Shown here piece by piece: positions 1 through 5,566 of a stretch of 10,117 nucleotides of DNA. The stretch comes from an uncultured Oscillospiraceae bacterium (GTDB lineage Bacteria; Bacillota; Clostridia; Oscillospirales; Oscillospiraceae). The DNA is taken from contig CAADVN010000167.1 of the NCBI GenBank assembly GCA_900752445.1, positions 1-10,117 of the forward strand. The letters run 5' to 3'. The notes under the pieces were generated by a model, which saw nothing but the letters and a program-made list of their open reading frames with translations, was not told the DNA's origin and searched no databases. Numbering within the stretch: the first letter of the stretch is position 1; the number at the start of each line of letters is the position of its first letter. A program made the translations under genes and the position numbers.

Positions 1-16
1 CGGCTGCGCCGTGCCA

Positions 17-43
17 CCTCCCTTTGCGCAAGGGAGGCTTTTT
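17..43 (+). terminator. Rho-independent terminator of a gene left of the window
   Basis: An 8-bp perfect stem (17-24 pairing with 30-37) closes a 5-nt loop and is followed by CTTTTT (38-43). This is the form of an intrinsic terminator for plus-strand transcription arriving from outside the window. The gene it serves is not visible: only 16 bases precede the stem. The stem is G+C-rich and symmetric, so it may also be one copy of a dispersed terminator-like repeat, which cannot be tested here. Confidence 0.7.
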
Positions 44-82
44 GCGCGCGTAATGGACGTTTACCAAAAATCCGCCGTCCGG

Positions 83-138
83 GCGGGGGTGGAATTCACC
101 TTTCTGCGGTTATTGTAACCGCTCGAAATTCCGCCCGC
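83..138. repeat. Extended imperfect palindrome between terminators
   Basis: Three nested stems share one axis. The core is a perfect 7-bp stem, 106-112 with 116-122, around a 3-nt loop (TTG). Outside it GGAATT at 91-96 pairs with AATTCC at 127-132, and GCGGG at 83-87 pairs with CCCGC at 134-138. The region contains no open reading frame with a ribosome binding site. Just right of it, 142-151 is a self-complementary run of five C and five G. It could be a palindromic repeat element, a structured RNA, or decayed terminator sequence; no family is recognised. Confidence 0.45.
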
Positions 139-155
139 AAGCCCCCGGGGGGGAT

Positions 156-195
156 AAAAAATGCCCTCCGGCGCTTATTTATCGCGCCGGAGGGC
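156..195 (-). terminator. Rho-independent terminator of the sigma/anti-sigma operon
   Basis: On the minus strand a perfect 12-bp G+C-rich stem (195-184 with 174-163, 9-nt loop) is followed after one base by six T (161-156). It lies 18 bases past the stop codon of the PepSY anti-sigma gene, so it should end the two-gene sigma/anti-sigma transcript. Confidence 0.88.
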
Positions 196-213
196 TCTGG
201 TTTTGGTCAGGTC

Positions 214-1707
214 TCAGTCGTCGTAGTCGTGCTCGGACTTGAGTATCGCGCCGGTGTAGGCGTCGATCTCGTACTCGTACTCCATGCGGCCCACGTCGAA
301 CTCCACCTCGTAGACGTAGCTGCCGTGCTCGCGGTCGAGCTCGCACTTGAGGCGCGTCACCTCGCTCTCGGACACGCCCGCGTTGGCCAGGGCCGCGGCC
401 TTCGCCGCCGCCTCGCCTATGAGCTCGCCGGTGTTCGCGCCGCCGCCGTTGCCGTTTCCGTTGCCGGAGAGGTTGCCGGTCTGCTCCTGCTCGAACTTTA
501 TGACCTCGCCGGTCAGGGCGTTTATCTCGTAGTCGTACTTCACGCCGTTCGCGGCAAACTCGAGCTCGTAGATATAAACGCCGTCGTCGCGGTCAAAGTC
601 GCTCTTGAGCCAGCACACGTCCGCCTCGGACACGCCCGAGTGGCTGAGCGCCGCGGCCTTCGCCGCCGCCTCGCCTATATAATTGCCGTTGCTCCCGGCC
701 GCAGGGACGCCTGTGCCGGTCTTCTCCTGCTCGTACTTCACTACCTCGCCGGTCAGGGCGTTGATGTCGTACTCGTACTCAGTCGTGCCGGCGTAGAACT
801 CCACCTCGTAGACCATGACGCCGTGCTCGCTGTCAAAGTCCACCTCGACGAACAGCACATCCGAAGCGCTGACGCCCGCATGGGCGTAGGCGGCGGCCTT
901 CGCGGCCTCTATGCCTATATAGCCCTTGTCGCTGGCCGTACCAGTCTGGGTCACCGTATTATTGGAGAGCCCGCGCGAGCTCGCTATGAGGCTTATGTCG
1001 TTGACGGAGAGGTTCGCGAGCGAGTCCACGGTCAGGGTCGGGTCGGCCGCGACGACCTTGAGTATCAGCTCGGCCTTGCCCTCGGAGATGCCGTACTGCT
1101 CGGCGATGGAGGTGCTCTCGCTCGTCGCGGCGACGGTCTGGGTCAGCACTGAGGCCTCAAAGCCGCCGTCGCCCACGGCGCTGCTGATGAGTGCGCTGAC
1201 CTGGGCCTGCAAGCTCTCCGCCTTGGCAGCGTCGCCGTTTTCAACGGAAACGAGGATGGAGTTGCGGATGTCGTCCAGATAGCCGTTCACCAGCATGGAG
1301 CCTATGAGCGCGTTCACCGTGACGTCAAGATTCGCTCCCGCGAAGTCCATGTCGCCTATGACGGTCTTTGCGTCCTCGTTGAGGGGCTGTACCTCCAGGA
1401 CCTTGTCGTTTTTATCCATTACTATGTTGAGGCTGGGGTTCACGTCCAGGGTGATAACGCTGGCTATGGCCGCGCCGGGCTCGGCGGTGCCGTAATTGAG
1501 ACCGATATATCCCCCTATGCAGACGAGCACGATGGCGGCTGCGACGGCTAGGGGCAAAAAGCGGTTTTTCTTCTTTTTTACTTCGTTCATCGTTATTACA
1601 TTTCCTTTCCGGGCTTCGCAGGCTTCGAGGATGCCGGTCAGCTGCTCCGGGGCCGTGTGCTCGGCAAGGCGGCGAATTCGCGCTTCGAGCTTCTCGTTGT
1701 CCATCAT
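214..1707 (-). CDS. Membrane anti-sigma factor / sensor, RsgI-like domain plus three PepSY domains
   Basis: Probable anti-sigma factor for the ECF sigma factor encoded just upstream. A charged cytoplasmic segment (residues 1-49, ending in a KKKK stretch) would bind the sigma factor; one membrane helix spans about 51-70. The extracytoplasmic part opens with an RsgI-type domain (about 81-150) containing ITLDVNPSLNI. In studied RsgI proteins an Asn-Pro bond in this motif self-cleaves; here it is N90-P91. Residues 150-255 are a Ser/Ala/Val-rich region without a recognised fold. Three PepSY repeats follow (about 262-328, 342-408, 428-493), each with an IG-AAKAAA start and an EYEYDINALTGEV-like end, joined by Gly/Asn linkers. 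No glycosidase or carbohydrate-binding module is seen, unlike many RsgI proteins. The start overlaps the sigma gene stop as ATGA; the second ATG (1704) is better spaced (7 nt) from AGGAGG and may be the true start. The anti-sigma role is inferred from linkage and architecture. Confidence 0.85.
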   Translation of the reverse strand: MMDNEKLEARIRRLAEHTAPEQLTGILEACEARKGNVITMNEVKKKKNRFLPLAVAAAIVLVCIGGYIGLNYGTAEPGAAIASVITLDVNPSLNIVMDKNDKVLEVQPLNEDAKTVIGDMDFAGANLDVTVNALIGSMLVNGYLDDIRNSILVSVENGDAAKAESLQAQVSALISSAVGDGGFEASVLTQTVAATSESTSIAEQYGISEGKAELILKVVAADPTLTVDSLANLSVNDISLIASSRGLSNNTVTQTGTASDKGYIGIEAAKAAAYAHAGVSASDVLFVEVDFDSEHGVMVYEVEFYAGTTEYEYDINALTGEVVKYEQEKTGTGVPAAGSNGNYIGEAAAKAAALSHSGVSEADVCWLKSDFDRDDGVYIYELEFAANGVKYDYEINALTGEVIKFEQEQTGNLSGNGNGNGGGANTGELIGEAAAKAAALANAGVSESEVTRLKCELDREHGSYVYEVEFDVGRMEYEYEIDAYTGAILKSEHDYDD

Positions 1708-2276
1708 TCCGCCTCCTCTGCTGCTTTTCCGAGTTTTTTTATGGCGCGGTGGTACTTTGACAGGACCGTGGGCAGGGCCAGCTCGAGCATATCCGCTATC
1801 TCGCGGTGCTTGAGGCCGCCCAGCGCGTGGAGCGAGACGATCTGGCGTTCCTCGTCAGAGAGCGTCTCCAGCAGCGCACGCAGCGTCAAGAGGTCTTCCT
1901 GCGAGAAGTCCGGCCTGTCGGAGAACTGCTCCTGCCAGTCCTCCGGCGTCATGGCCACGGTGCGGCGGCGCTCACGCAGGAGCTTGAGCGACTCGTTCCG
2001 CGCTATGGTCATGAGCCAGGCCATCGGTTTGCCCTCGGACCTGTACTGCGAGGCCGACTGGTACGCCTTCACAAAGGTCTCCTGTACCGCGTCCTCCGCG
2101 TCCTGTGCGTTCTTCAGAAGGAAGAGCGAGAAGCCATACAGCGCCGCGTGCGTCCTCTCATAGACCTGCGCCAGCGCCTCGGTGTCGCCCGACGACATTC
2201 TGGCGATGCACCTGTCTATTATTTCTCCCTCCGCCGCCGTCAGCGGCGAGCCAAAGGCTGTCAGTATGAGCAGCAT
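1704..2276 (-). CDS. ECF-type RNA polymerase sigma factor
   Basis: A 190-residue sigma-70 family factor directing RNA polymerase to a stress or envelope regulon. Region 2 is at about 35-104, with the typical AEDAVQETFVKAY (-10 recognition) and WLMTIARN segments. Region 4 is at about 128-183, with LSDEERQIVSLH and a helix-turn-helix ending YHRAIKKL (-35 recognition). Regions 1 and 3 are absent, as in ECF factors. An ATG at 2297 is also in frame but has no ribosome binding site, whereas ATG 2276 has GGGAGG at 2287-2282 with a 5-nt gap, so 2276 is chosen. The gene is first in a two-gene operon and overlaps the anti-sigma gene by 4 bp, the classic layout for a sigma factor and its regulator. The partner carries an RsgI-like domain, but this protein lacks obvious features of the SigI group and reads as an ordinary ECF factor. 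Confidence 0.9.
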   Translation of the reverse strand: MLLILTAFGSPLTAAEGEIIDRCIARMSSGDTEALAQVYERTHAALYGFSLFLLKNAQDAEDAVQETFVKAYQSASQYRSEGKPMAWLMTIARNESLKLLRERRRTVAMTPEDWQEQFSDRPDFSQEDLLTLRALLETLSDEERQIVSLHALGGLKHREIADMLELALPTVLSKYHRAIKKLGKAAEEAE

Positions 2277-2281
2277 GGCTT

Positions 2282-2287
2282 CCTCCC
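2282..2287 (-). promoter_or_regulatory. Ribosome binding site that decides the sigma factor start
   Basis: GGGAGG (minus strand) lies 5 nt before the ATG at 2276. The longer in-frame ATG at 2297 has only A+T-rich sequence without a purine-rich site in front of it, so the shorter start is preferred. Confidence 0.7.
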
Positions 2288-2353
2288 GTTCTGCCATAAT
2301 AATTCACGGCACACTCGTTTTATTGCACGCCCGGAAAAAATTTTTTCAACCGG

Positions 2354-2382
2354 ATTATAACACTAATTAATCGGACGGGCAA
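2354..2382 (-). promoter_or_regulatory. Sigma-A-type promoter of the ECF sigma/anti-sigma operon
   Basis: On the minus strand TTGCCC (2382-2377, 4 of 6 to TTGACA) and a perfect TATAAT (2359-2354) are separated by exactly 17 bp. Transcription should begin near 2347, giving a leader of about 70 nt. The predicted start coincides with a perfect 14-bp A/T palindrome (GAAAAAATTTTTTC, 2334-2347) that could be an operator or simply a bent A-tract. An additional self-dependent ECF promoter was not evident. Confidence 0.65.
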
Positions 2383-2385
2383 TCC

Positions 2386-2414
2386 TCGACAGGCGGAAAA
2401 GTTCGTGTTAAAAT
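2386..2414 (+). promoter_or_regulatory. Sigma-A-type promoter of the ROK-SGNH operon
   Basis: TCGACA (2386-2391, 5 of 6 to TTGACA) and TAAAAT (2409-2414, 5 of 6 to TATAAT) with a 17-bp spacer. Predicted transcription start is near 2421, about 30 nt before the ATG at 2450. The -35 box lies only 3 bp from the -35 box of the divergent sigma-factor promoter. Confidence 0.62.
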
Positions 2415-2449
2415 GAGCGCAAAGAACATTTTTGAGGAGGATGACCGCC

Positions 2450-3826
2450 ATGGAACACCTTGGAATAAAAGTCAACGTCAAAAACGTGCCCGAGCTTGAC
2501 CGGGACTACATCCCTCTGCACAAGTTCAACGCCGCCTTCCTCGAGGGCGCGAAGAAGCCCCTCGGCATAGCCGTGGAGCGTGCCGGCGGCGAGGTCGCCG
2601 TCATGAACACCTTCATCCACGGCACGCCCGATTTTGCTGAGGCTGATATATACTACGCCGACCGCATGGTCAAGACCATGCTCTGGCTCTTCGGCGGCTG
2701 GAAGGTCTATATAAGCGGCGACATGGGTATCTTTGAGCGCATCCGCGCCGCCTACGCGCCCGAGGGCAGCCGCGCCTTCGACGCGGATTTCATGGCCGGC
2801 GTCTACGAGCGGCCCTTCGAGGTCGTCTTCTGCGACGCCCTGCCTGCGGAAAAGTCCAATCCTCAGGCCATCGGCCGCCACCTCGGCGGCTGCCGCATAG
2901 GCTTCGACGCCGGCGGCTCCGACCGCAAGGTCTCCGCCGTCATCGACGGCGAGAGCGTCTTCTCGGAGGAGGTCGTCTGGTTCCCGAAGACCACCGCCGA
3001 CCCGGACTACCACTTCCAGGGCATCGTGGACGCCTTCAAGTCCGCCGCCGCCCACATGCCGCGCGTGGACGCCATCGGCGTCTCCTCCGCCGGCATCTAT
3101 ATCGAAAACCGCGCCATGGTCGCCTCCCTCTTCCTCAAGGTGCCGAAGGACGAGTTCGACAAGAAGGTCAAGGACATCTACATCCGCGCCGCGAAGGAGA
3201 TAGGCGACGTGCCGCTGGTCGTGGCCAACGACGGCGACGTCACCGCCCTCGCCGGGGCAATGAGCCTCGACGACAACAACGTGCTGGGCATCGCAATGGG
3301 CACCAGCGAGGCCGTCGGCTACGTCGATAAAAACGGCTGCGTCACCGGCTGGCTCAACGAGCTCGCCTTCATGCCCGTGGACGCCAACCCCGGCGCCATG
3401 GCCGACGAGTGGTCGGGCGACATCGGCTGCGGCGTCAAGTATTTCTCGCAGGACGGCGTCATCAAGCTCGCGCCCCGCGCGGGTATAGAGCTCGACGAGG
3501 GCCTCTCGCCCGCCGAGAAGCTCAAGGTCGTGCAGGGCCTCATGGAAGCCGGCGACGAGCGCGCCGCTAAGGTATATGCCAGCATCGGCACCTATCTCGC
3601 CCACGCGCTGGCGCTCTACTATGACTTCTACGAGTTCAAGCACGTGCTGCTGCTGGGCCGCGTCATGTCCGGCAAGGGCGGCGACCTCGTGCTCGACACC
3701 TGCAAGGCCGTCCTCGCGGACGAGTACCCGGAGATAGCGGGCAGGATCTTCCCCTCCCTGCCCGACGAGAAGTTCCGCCGCGTCGGCCAGTCCGCTGCCG
3801 CCGCCTCCCTGCCCGAGCTCAAATGA
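2450..3826 (+). CDS. ROK/ASKHA-fold sugar kinase-like protein
   Basis: A 458-residue cytoplasmic protein. Residues about 148-440 resemble the ATPase core of ROK/ASKHA sugar kinases. The phosphate-1 loop is GFDAGGSDRKVSAV (151-164), ANDGDVTALAGA (259-270) corresponds to the ROK NDANAAA segment with D261 as likely catalytic base, the phosphate-2 loop is GIAMGTSEAVGY (280-291), and VLLLGRVMSGKGG (399-411) fits the adenosine-binding loop. The cysteine-rich ROK zinc motif (CxCGxxGC) is not visible, and no N-terminal helix-turn-helix of ROK repressors is seen; instead the first 145 residues are an unassigned domain. Kinase activity on a sugar or amino sugar is therefore probable but the substrate is unknown. 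GAGGAGG (2434-2440) precedes ATG 2450 by 9 nt; a TTG at 2432 lies before this site and the ATG at 2441 touches it, so both were rejected. The stop overlaps the next gene start (ATGA), implying translational coupling. Confidence 0.78.
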   Translation: MEHLGIKVNVKNVPELDRDYIPLHKFNAAFLEGAKKPLGIAVERAGGEVAVMNTFIHGTPDFAEADIYYADRMVKTMLWLFGGWKVYISGDMGIFERIRAAYAPEGSRAFDADFMAGVYERPFEVVFCDALPAEKSNPQAIGRHLGGCRIGFDAGGSDRKVSAVIDGESVFSEEVVWFPKTTADPDYHFQGIVDAFKSAAAHMPRVDAIGVSSAGIYIENRAMVASLFLKVPKDEFDKKVKDIYIRAAKEIGDVPLVVANDGDVTALAGAMSLDDNNVLGIAMGTSEAVGYVDKNGCVTGWLNELAFMPVDANPGAMADEWSGDIGCGVKYFSQDGVIKLAPRAGIELDEGLSPAEKLKVVQGLMEAGDERAAKVYASIGTYLAHALALYYDFYEFKHVLLLGRVMSGKGGDLVLDTCKAVLADEYPEIAGRIFPSLPDEKFRRVGQSAAAASLPELK

Positions 3827-4494
3827 GCCGCAAGCACATCGTCTGCTTCGGCGACTCGAACACCCACGGCTGCTGCGGCGACGCCGCCGACTTTGACGGC
3901 GTGACGCAGCCCGGCGGCTCCATGCGCTTTTCCGAGGCCTCGCGCTGGCCCTGCCGGCTCCAGCGCCTGCTCGGCGAGGGCTATTATATAGTCGAAGAGG
4001 GCCTCAACGGCCGCACCACCGTCTTTGACGACCCATACCGCGAGGGCTGGGCCGGGGCCTCATACATCACGCCCTGCCTCATGAGCCACAAGCCCGTGGA
4101 CCTGCTGGTGCTGATGCTCGGCACGAACGACTGCAAGGAGTGGTACGGCGCGTCCGCCGGGCGCATCTGCGCGGGCATGGAGTATGTCGTCTGCCGGGCG
4201 CAGAACACCGCCTGCTGGACAGACCGCGGCCCGAACATCCTCGTCGTCGCGCCGCCGCCCATAGCCGAGGGCTATGAGTCCACTGAGAGCTTTCCGGAAT
4301 TCGGCCCGTCGGCCCGTGAGAAGTCCCTTGCGCTCGCCGGGCTCTATGAGCGCAGCGCGAAACGGCTTGGCTGCGCCTTTCTCGATGCCGCGCCGCTTGT
4401 TGTGATAAATAAAATCGACTGCGTACACATGACCCGCGAAGGCTGCGCGAATTTTGCCGCCGCGCTCTCGGAAATCATTCCCACGCTCTGCTGA
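3823..4494 (+). CDS. SGNH-hydrolase, MsAcT-like aryl esterase/acyltransferase type
   Basis: A 223-residue SGNH/GDSL hydrolase, predicted to hydrolyse or transfer an acyl ester. Block I is CFGDSNTHG with nucleophile S12. Block II is EEGLNGRTT (Gly oxyanion position), block III is MLGTNDCK (Asn oxyanion position), and block V is DCVH with D199 and H202 completing the triad. The overall order, including the GASYITPCLMSHKPVDLLVLMLGTND region, closely follows the Mycobacterium smegmatis aryl esterase/acyltransferase MsAcT as I remember it. No signal peptide is present, so it should act in the cytoplasm. It overlaps the ROK-like gene by 4 bp, with no strong ribosome binding site of its own, so it is probably translated by coupling. 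Pairing with a sugar-kinase-like protein suggests removal of an acyl group (for example acetyl) from a sugar or glycoside; this is inference. Confidence 0.88.
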   Translation: MSRKHIVCFGDSNTHGCCGDAADFDGVTQPGGSMRFSEASRWPCRLQRLLGEGYYIVEEGLNGRTTVFDDPYREGWAGASYITPCLMSHKPVDLLVLMLGTNDCKEWYGASAGRICAGMEYVVCRAQNTACWTDRGPNILVVAPPPIAEGYESTESFPEFGPSAREKSLALAGLYERSAKRLGCAFLDAAPLVVINKIDCVHMTREGCANFAAALSEIIPTLC

Positions 4495-4525
4495 GCCGGA
4501 ATTTCCGGACAAGAGAATAAAACAT

Positions 4526-4575
4526 TTCCTCCCGTGCAAAATAAGGACACATTCAGAGCACGGGAGGAATTTTTT
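4526..4575 (+). terminator. Terminator-like hairpin overlapping the ribosome binding site of the SLH gene
   Basis: A perfect 12-bp stem (4526-4537 with 4558-4569, 20-nt loop) is followed by six T (4570-4575), the form of an intrinsic terminator for the ROK-SGNH transcript. The 3' arm contains the GGGAGGAA ribosome binding site (4562-4569) of the SLH gene, and the T-run ends exactly at its ATG (4576). Read-through RNA would therefore have the site hidden in the stem, while RNA starting inside the loop would expose it. A clear promoter for the SLH gene was not found. Confidence 0.65.
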
Positions 4576-5502
4576 ATGTACACACGCAAGGGTCTGGCGC
4601 TCTGCGCGCTGCTGCTGGCCGCCGCCGTGGTGCTGACGGCCTTCTCGCCCATGCTGCCCGCTCACGCGGAGGGCAACGCGCCTGTGGCGCAGAATCTGGA
4701 GCTTTCGACCTACCGCAACGTCTCCGTGGGCGGCAGGCTAACGGCTATTGACCCGGACGGCGACACGCTCAGCTACGCCGTCACCACGGAGCCCACCAAG
4801 GGCGAGGTCGAGCTCACCGACGACGGGCGCTTCGTCTACACGCCCGACACCAACCGCAAGGGCCGCGACTACTTCGGCTACAAGGCCACGGACTCCGAGG
4901 GCAACAGCTCGCAGGAGGCCACGGTCATCATCCGTATCGAAAAGCAGAAGACCCGCACGACCTACTCCGACCTCGCCGGTGACCCGAGCCAATACGCCGC
5001 TACCATGCTGGCCGAAGAGGGCATCTTTGTCGGGCAGCAGCTCGGCGGCAGCTATGTCTTCGAGCCCGGGCGCGAGGTCACGCGCGGTGAGTTCCTGGCC
5101 ATGTGCATGGAGCTCGGCGGCGAGGAGCTGCTCAGCGCCGTGGCCGCGACGGGCTTTGCCGACGACGCCGACATCCCGGTCTGGCAGAAGCGCTACGTCG
5201 CCACGGCGCTCATGGACGGCGTCATAAGCGGCACGGTCTCGGACGGGGCCTCGGTCTTCGACCCTGAGAGCTCCATCACCGTGCAGGAGGCGGCGGTCAT
5301 GCTCAACAACGTCCTCGGCGCGACGGACGTGCCCACAGCCGCATACGACGGCCTCGTGCCCGCCTGGGCCGCGCAGGCCGCCGCTAACCTTACGGCCTGC
5401 GGCGTCCTCACCTTCTCCTCGAGGTACACCGATACCCTCACCCGCGCCTATGCCGCGCAAATGCTCTGCGCAGCCATCGGCGTCAGGGACGGCCGCGAGT
5501 GA
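4576..5502 (+). CDS. Secreted Ig-like and SLH-domain protein
   Basis: A 308-residue exported cell-surface protein. Residues 1-31 are a signal peptide: basic MYTRK, a long Leu/Ala core, and cleavage expected after AHA (29-31). Residues about 35-123 form a bacterial Ig/cadherin-like domain (AIDPDGDTLSYAV, then RFVYTPD, then DYFGYKATDSEGN). Three SLH repeats follow at about 128-180, 193-249 and 256-303, with the ITRAE-like motif appearing as VTRGE, ITVQE and LTRAY. SLH triplets anchor proteins non-covalently to secondary cell-wall polymers, usually pyruvylated, so the protein probably displays its single Ig domain on the wall. No catalytic domain is present. The start at ATG 4576 fits both the signal peptide and the GGGAGGAA site 6 nt before it; an upstream in-frame GTG at 4534 lies in the left arm of the hairpin and is rejected. 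Confidence 0.87.
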   Translation: MYTRKGLALCALLLAAAVVLTAFSPMLPAHAEGNAPVAQNLELSTYRNVSVGGRLTAIDPDGDTLSYAVTTEPTKGEVELTDDGRFVYTPDTNRKGRDYFGYKATDSEGNSSQEATVIIRIEKQKTRTTYSDLAGDPSQYAATMLAEEGIFVGQQLGGSYVFEPGREVTRGEFLAMCMELGGEELLSAVAATGFADDADIPVWQKRYVATALMDGVISGTVSDGASVFDPESSITVQEAAVMLNNVLGATDVPTAAYDGLVPAWAAQAAANLTACGVLTFSSRYTDTLTRAYAAQMLCAAIGVRDGRE

Positions 5503-5512
5503 GGCCGGAAAT

Positions 5513-5551
5513 AAAATGACCCGGCGGTCAGCCTGACCTCCGGGTCATTTT
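5513..5551. terminator. Bidirectional rho-independent terminator between convergent genes
   Basis: A 12-bp outer stem (5513-5524 with 5540-5551), one C/T mismatch, then a 5-bp inner stem (5526-5530 with 5534-5538) around a 3-nt loop. The right side ends in five T (5548-5552) for plus-strand transcripts of the SLH gene, and the left side begins with an A-run that gives T on the minus strand for the alanyl-tRNA editing gene. It lies 10 bases after one stop and 15 bases after the other. Confidence 0.9.
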
Positions 5552-5566
5552 TCTATATTCGACTTT

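Noticed and set aside
214..924. PepSY repeat DNA as a possible CRISPR-like or satellite array
   Set aside because: Units are about 80 codons long, stay in frame, and encode a known domain; there are no short identical repeats with variable spacers.
229..1152. Plus-strand open frame opposite the PepSY anti-sigma gene
   Set aside because: It is a Val/Leu/Ala/Arg-rich shadow of the repeats on the minus strand, without a ribosome binding site or motifs.
1704..2276. SigI-family assignment for the sigma factor because its partner is RsgI-like
   Set aside because: The protein shows the standard region 2 and region 4 layout of ECF factors, and no SigI-specific feature could be recognised, so only ECF type is claimed.
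2434..2449. TTG 2432 or ATG 2441 as start of the ROK-like gene
   Set aside because: The first lies upstream of the GAGGAGG site and the second directly abuts it; ATG 2450 has a normal 9-nt gap.
2408..3643. Minus-strand open frame of 411 codons opposite the ROK-like gene
   Set aside because: It has a low-complexity Val/Asp/Gly/His-rich translation with no family motifs, and the opposite strand has clear ROK motifs, a promoter and a ribosome binding site. GC-rich codon bias opens such frames.
4496..4508. Small inverted repeat CCGGAA-T-TTCCGG after the SGNH gene as a separate terminator
   Set aside because: A 1-nt loop cannot form a stable hairpin and no T-run follows; the 4526-4575 hairpin is the better terminator candidate.
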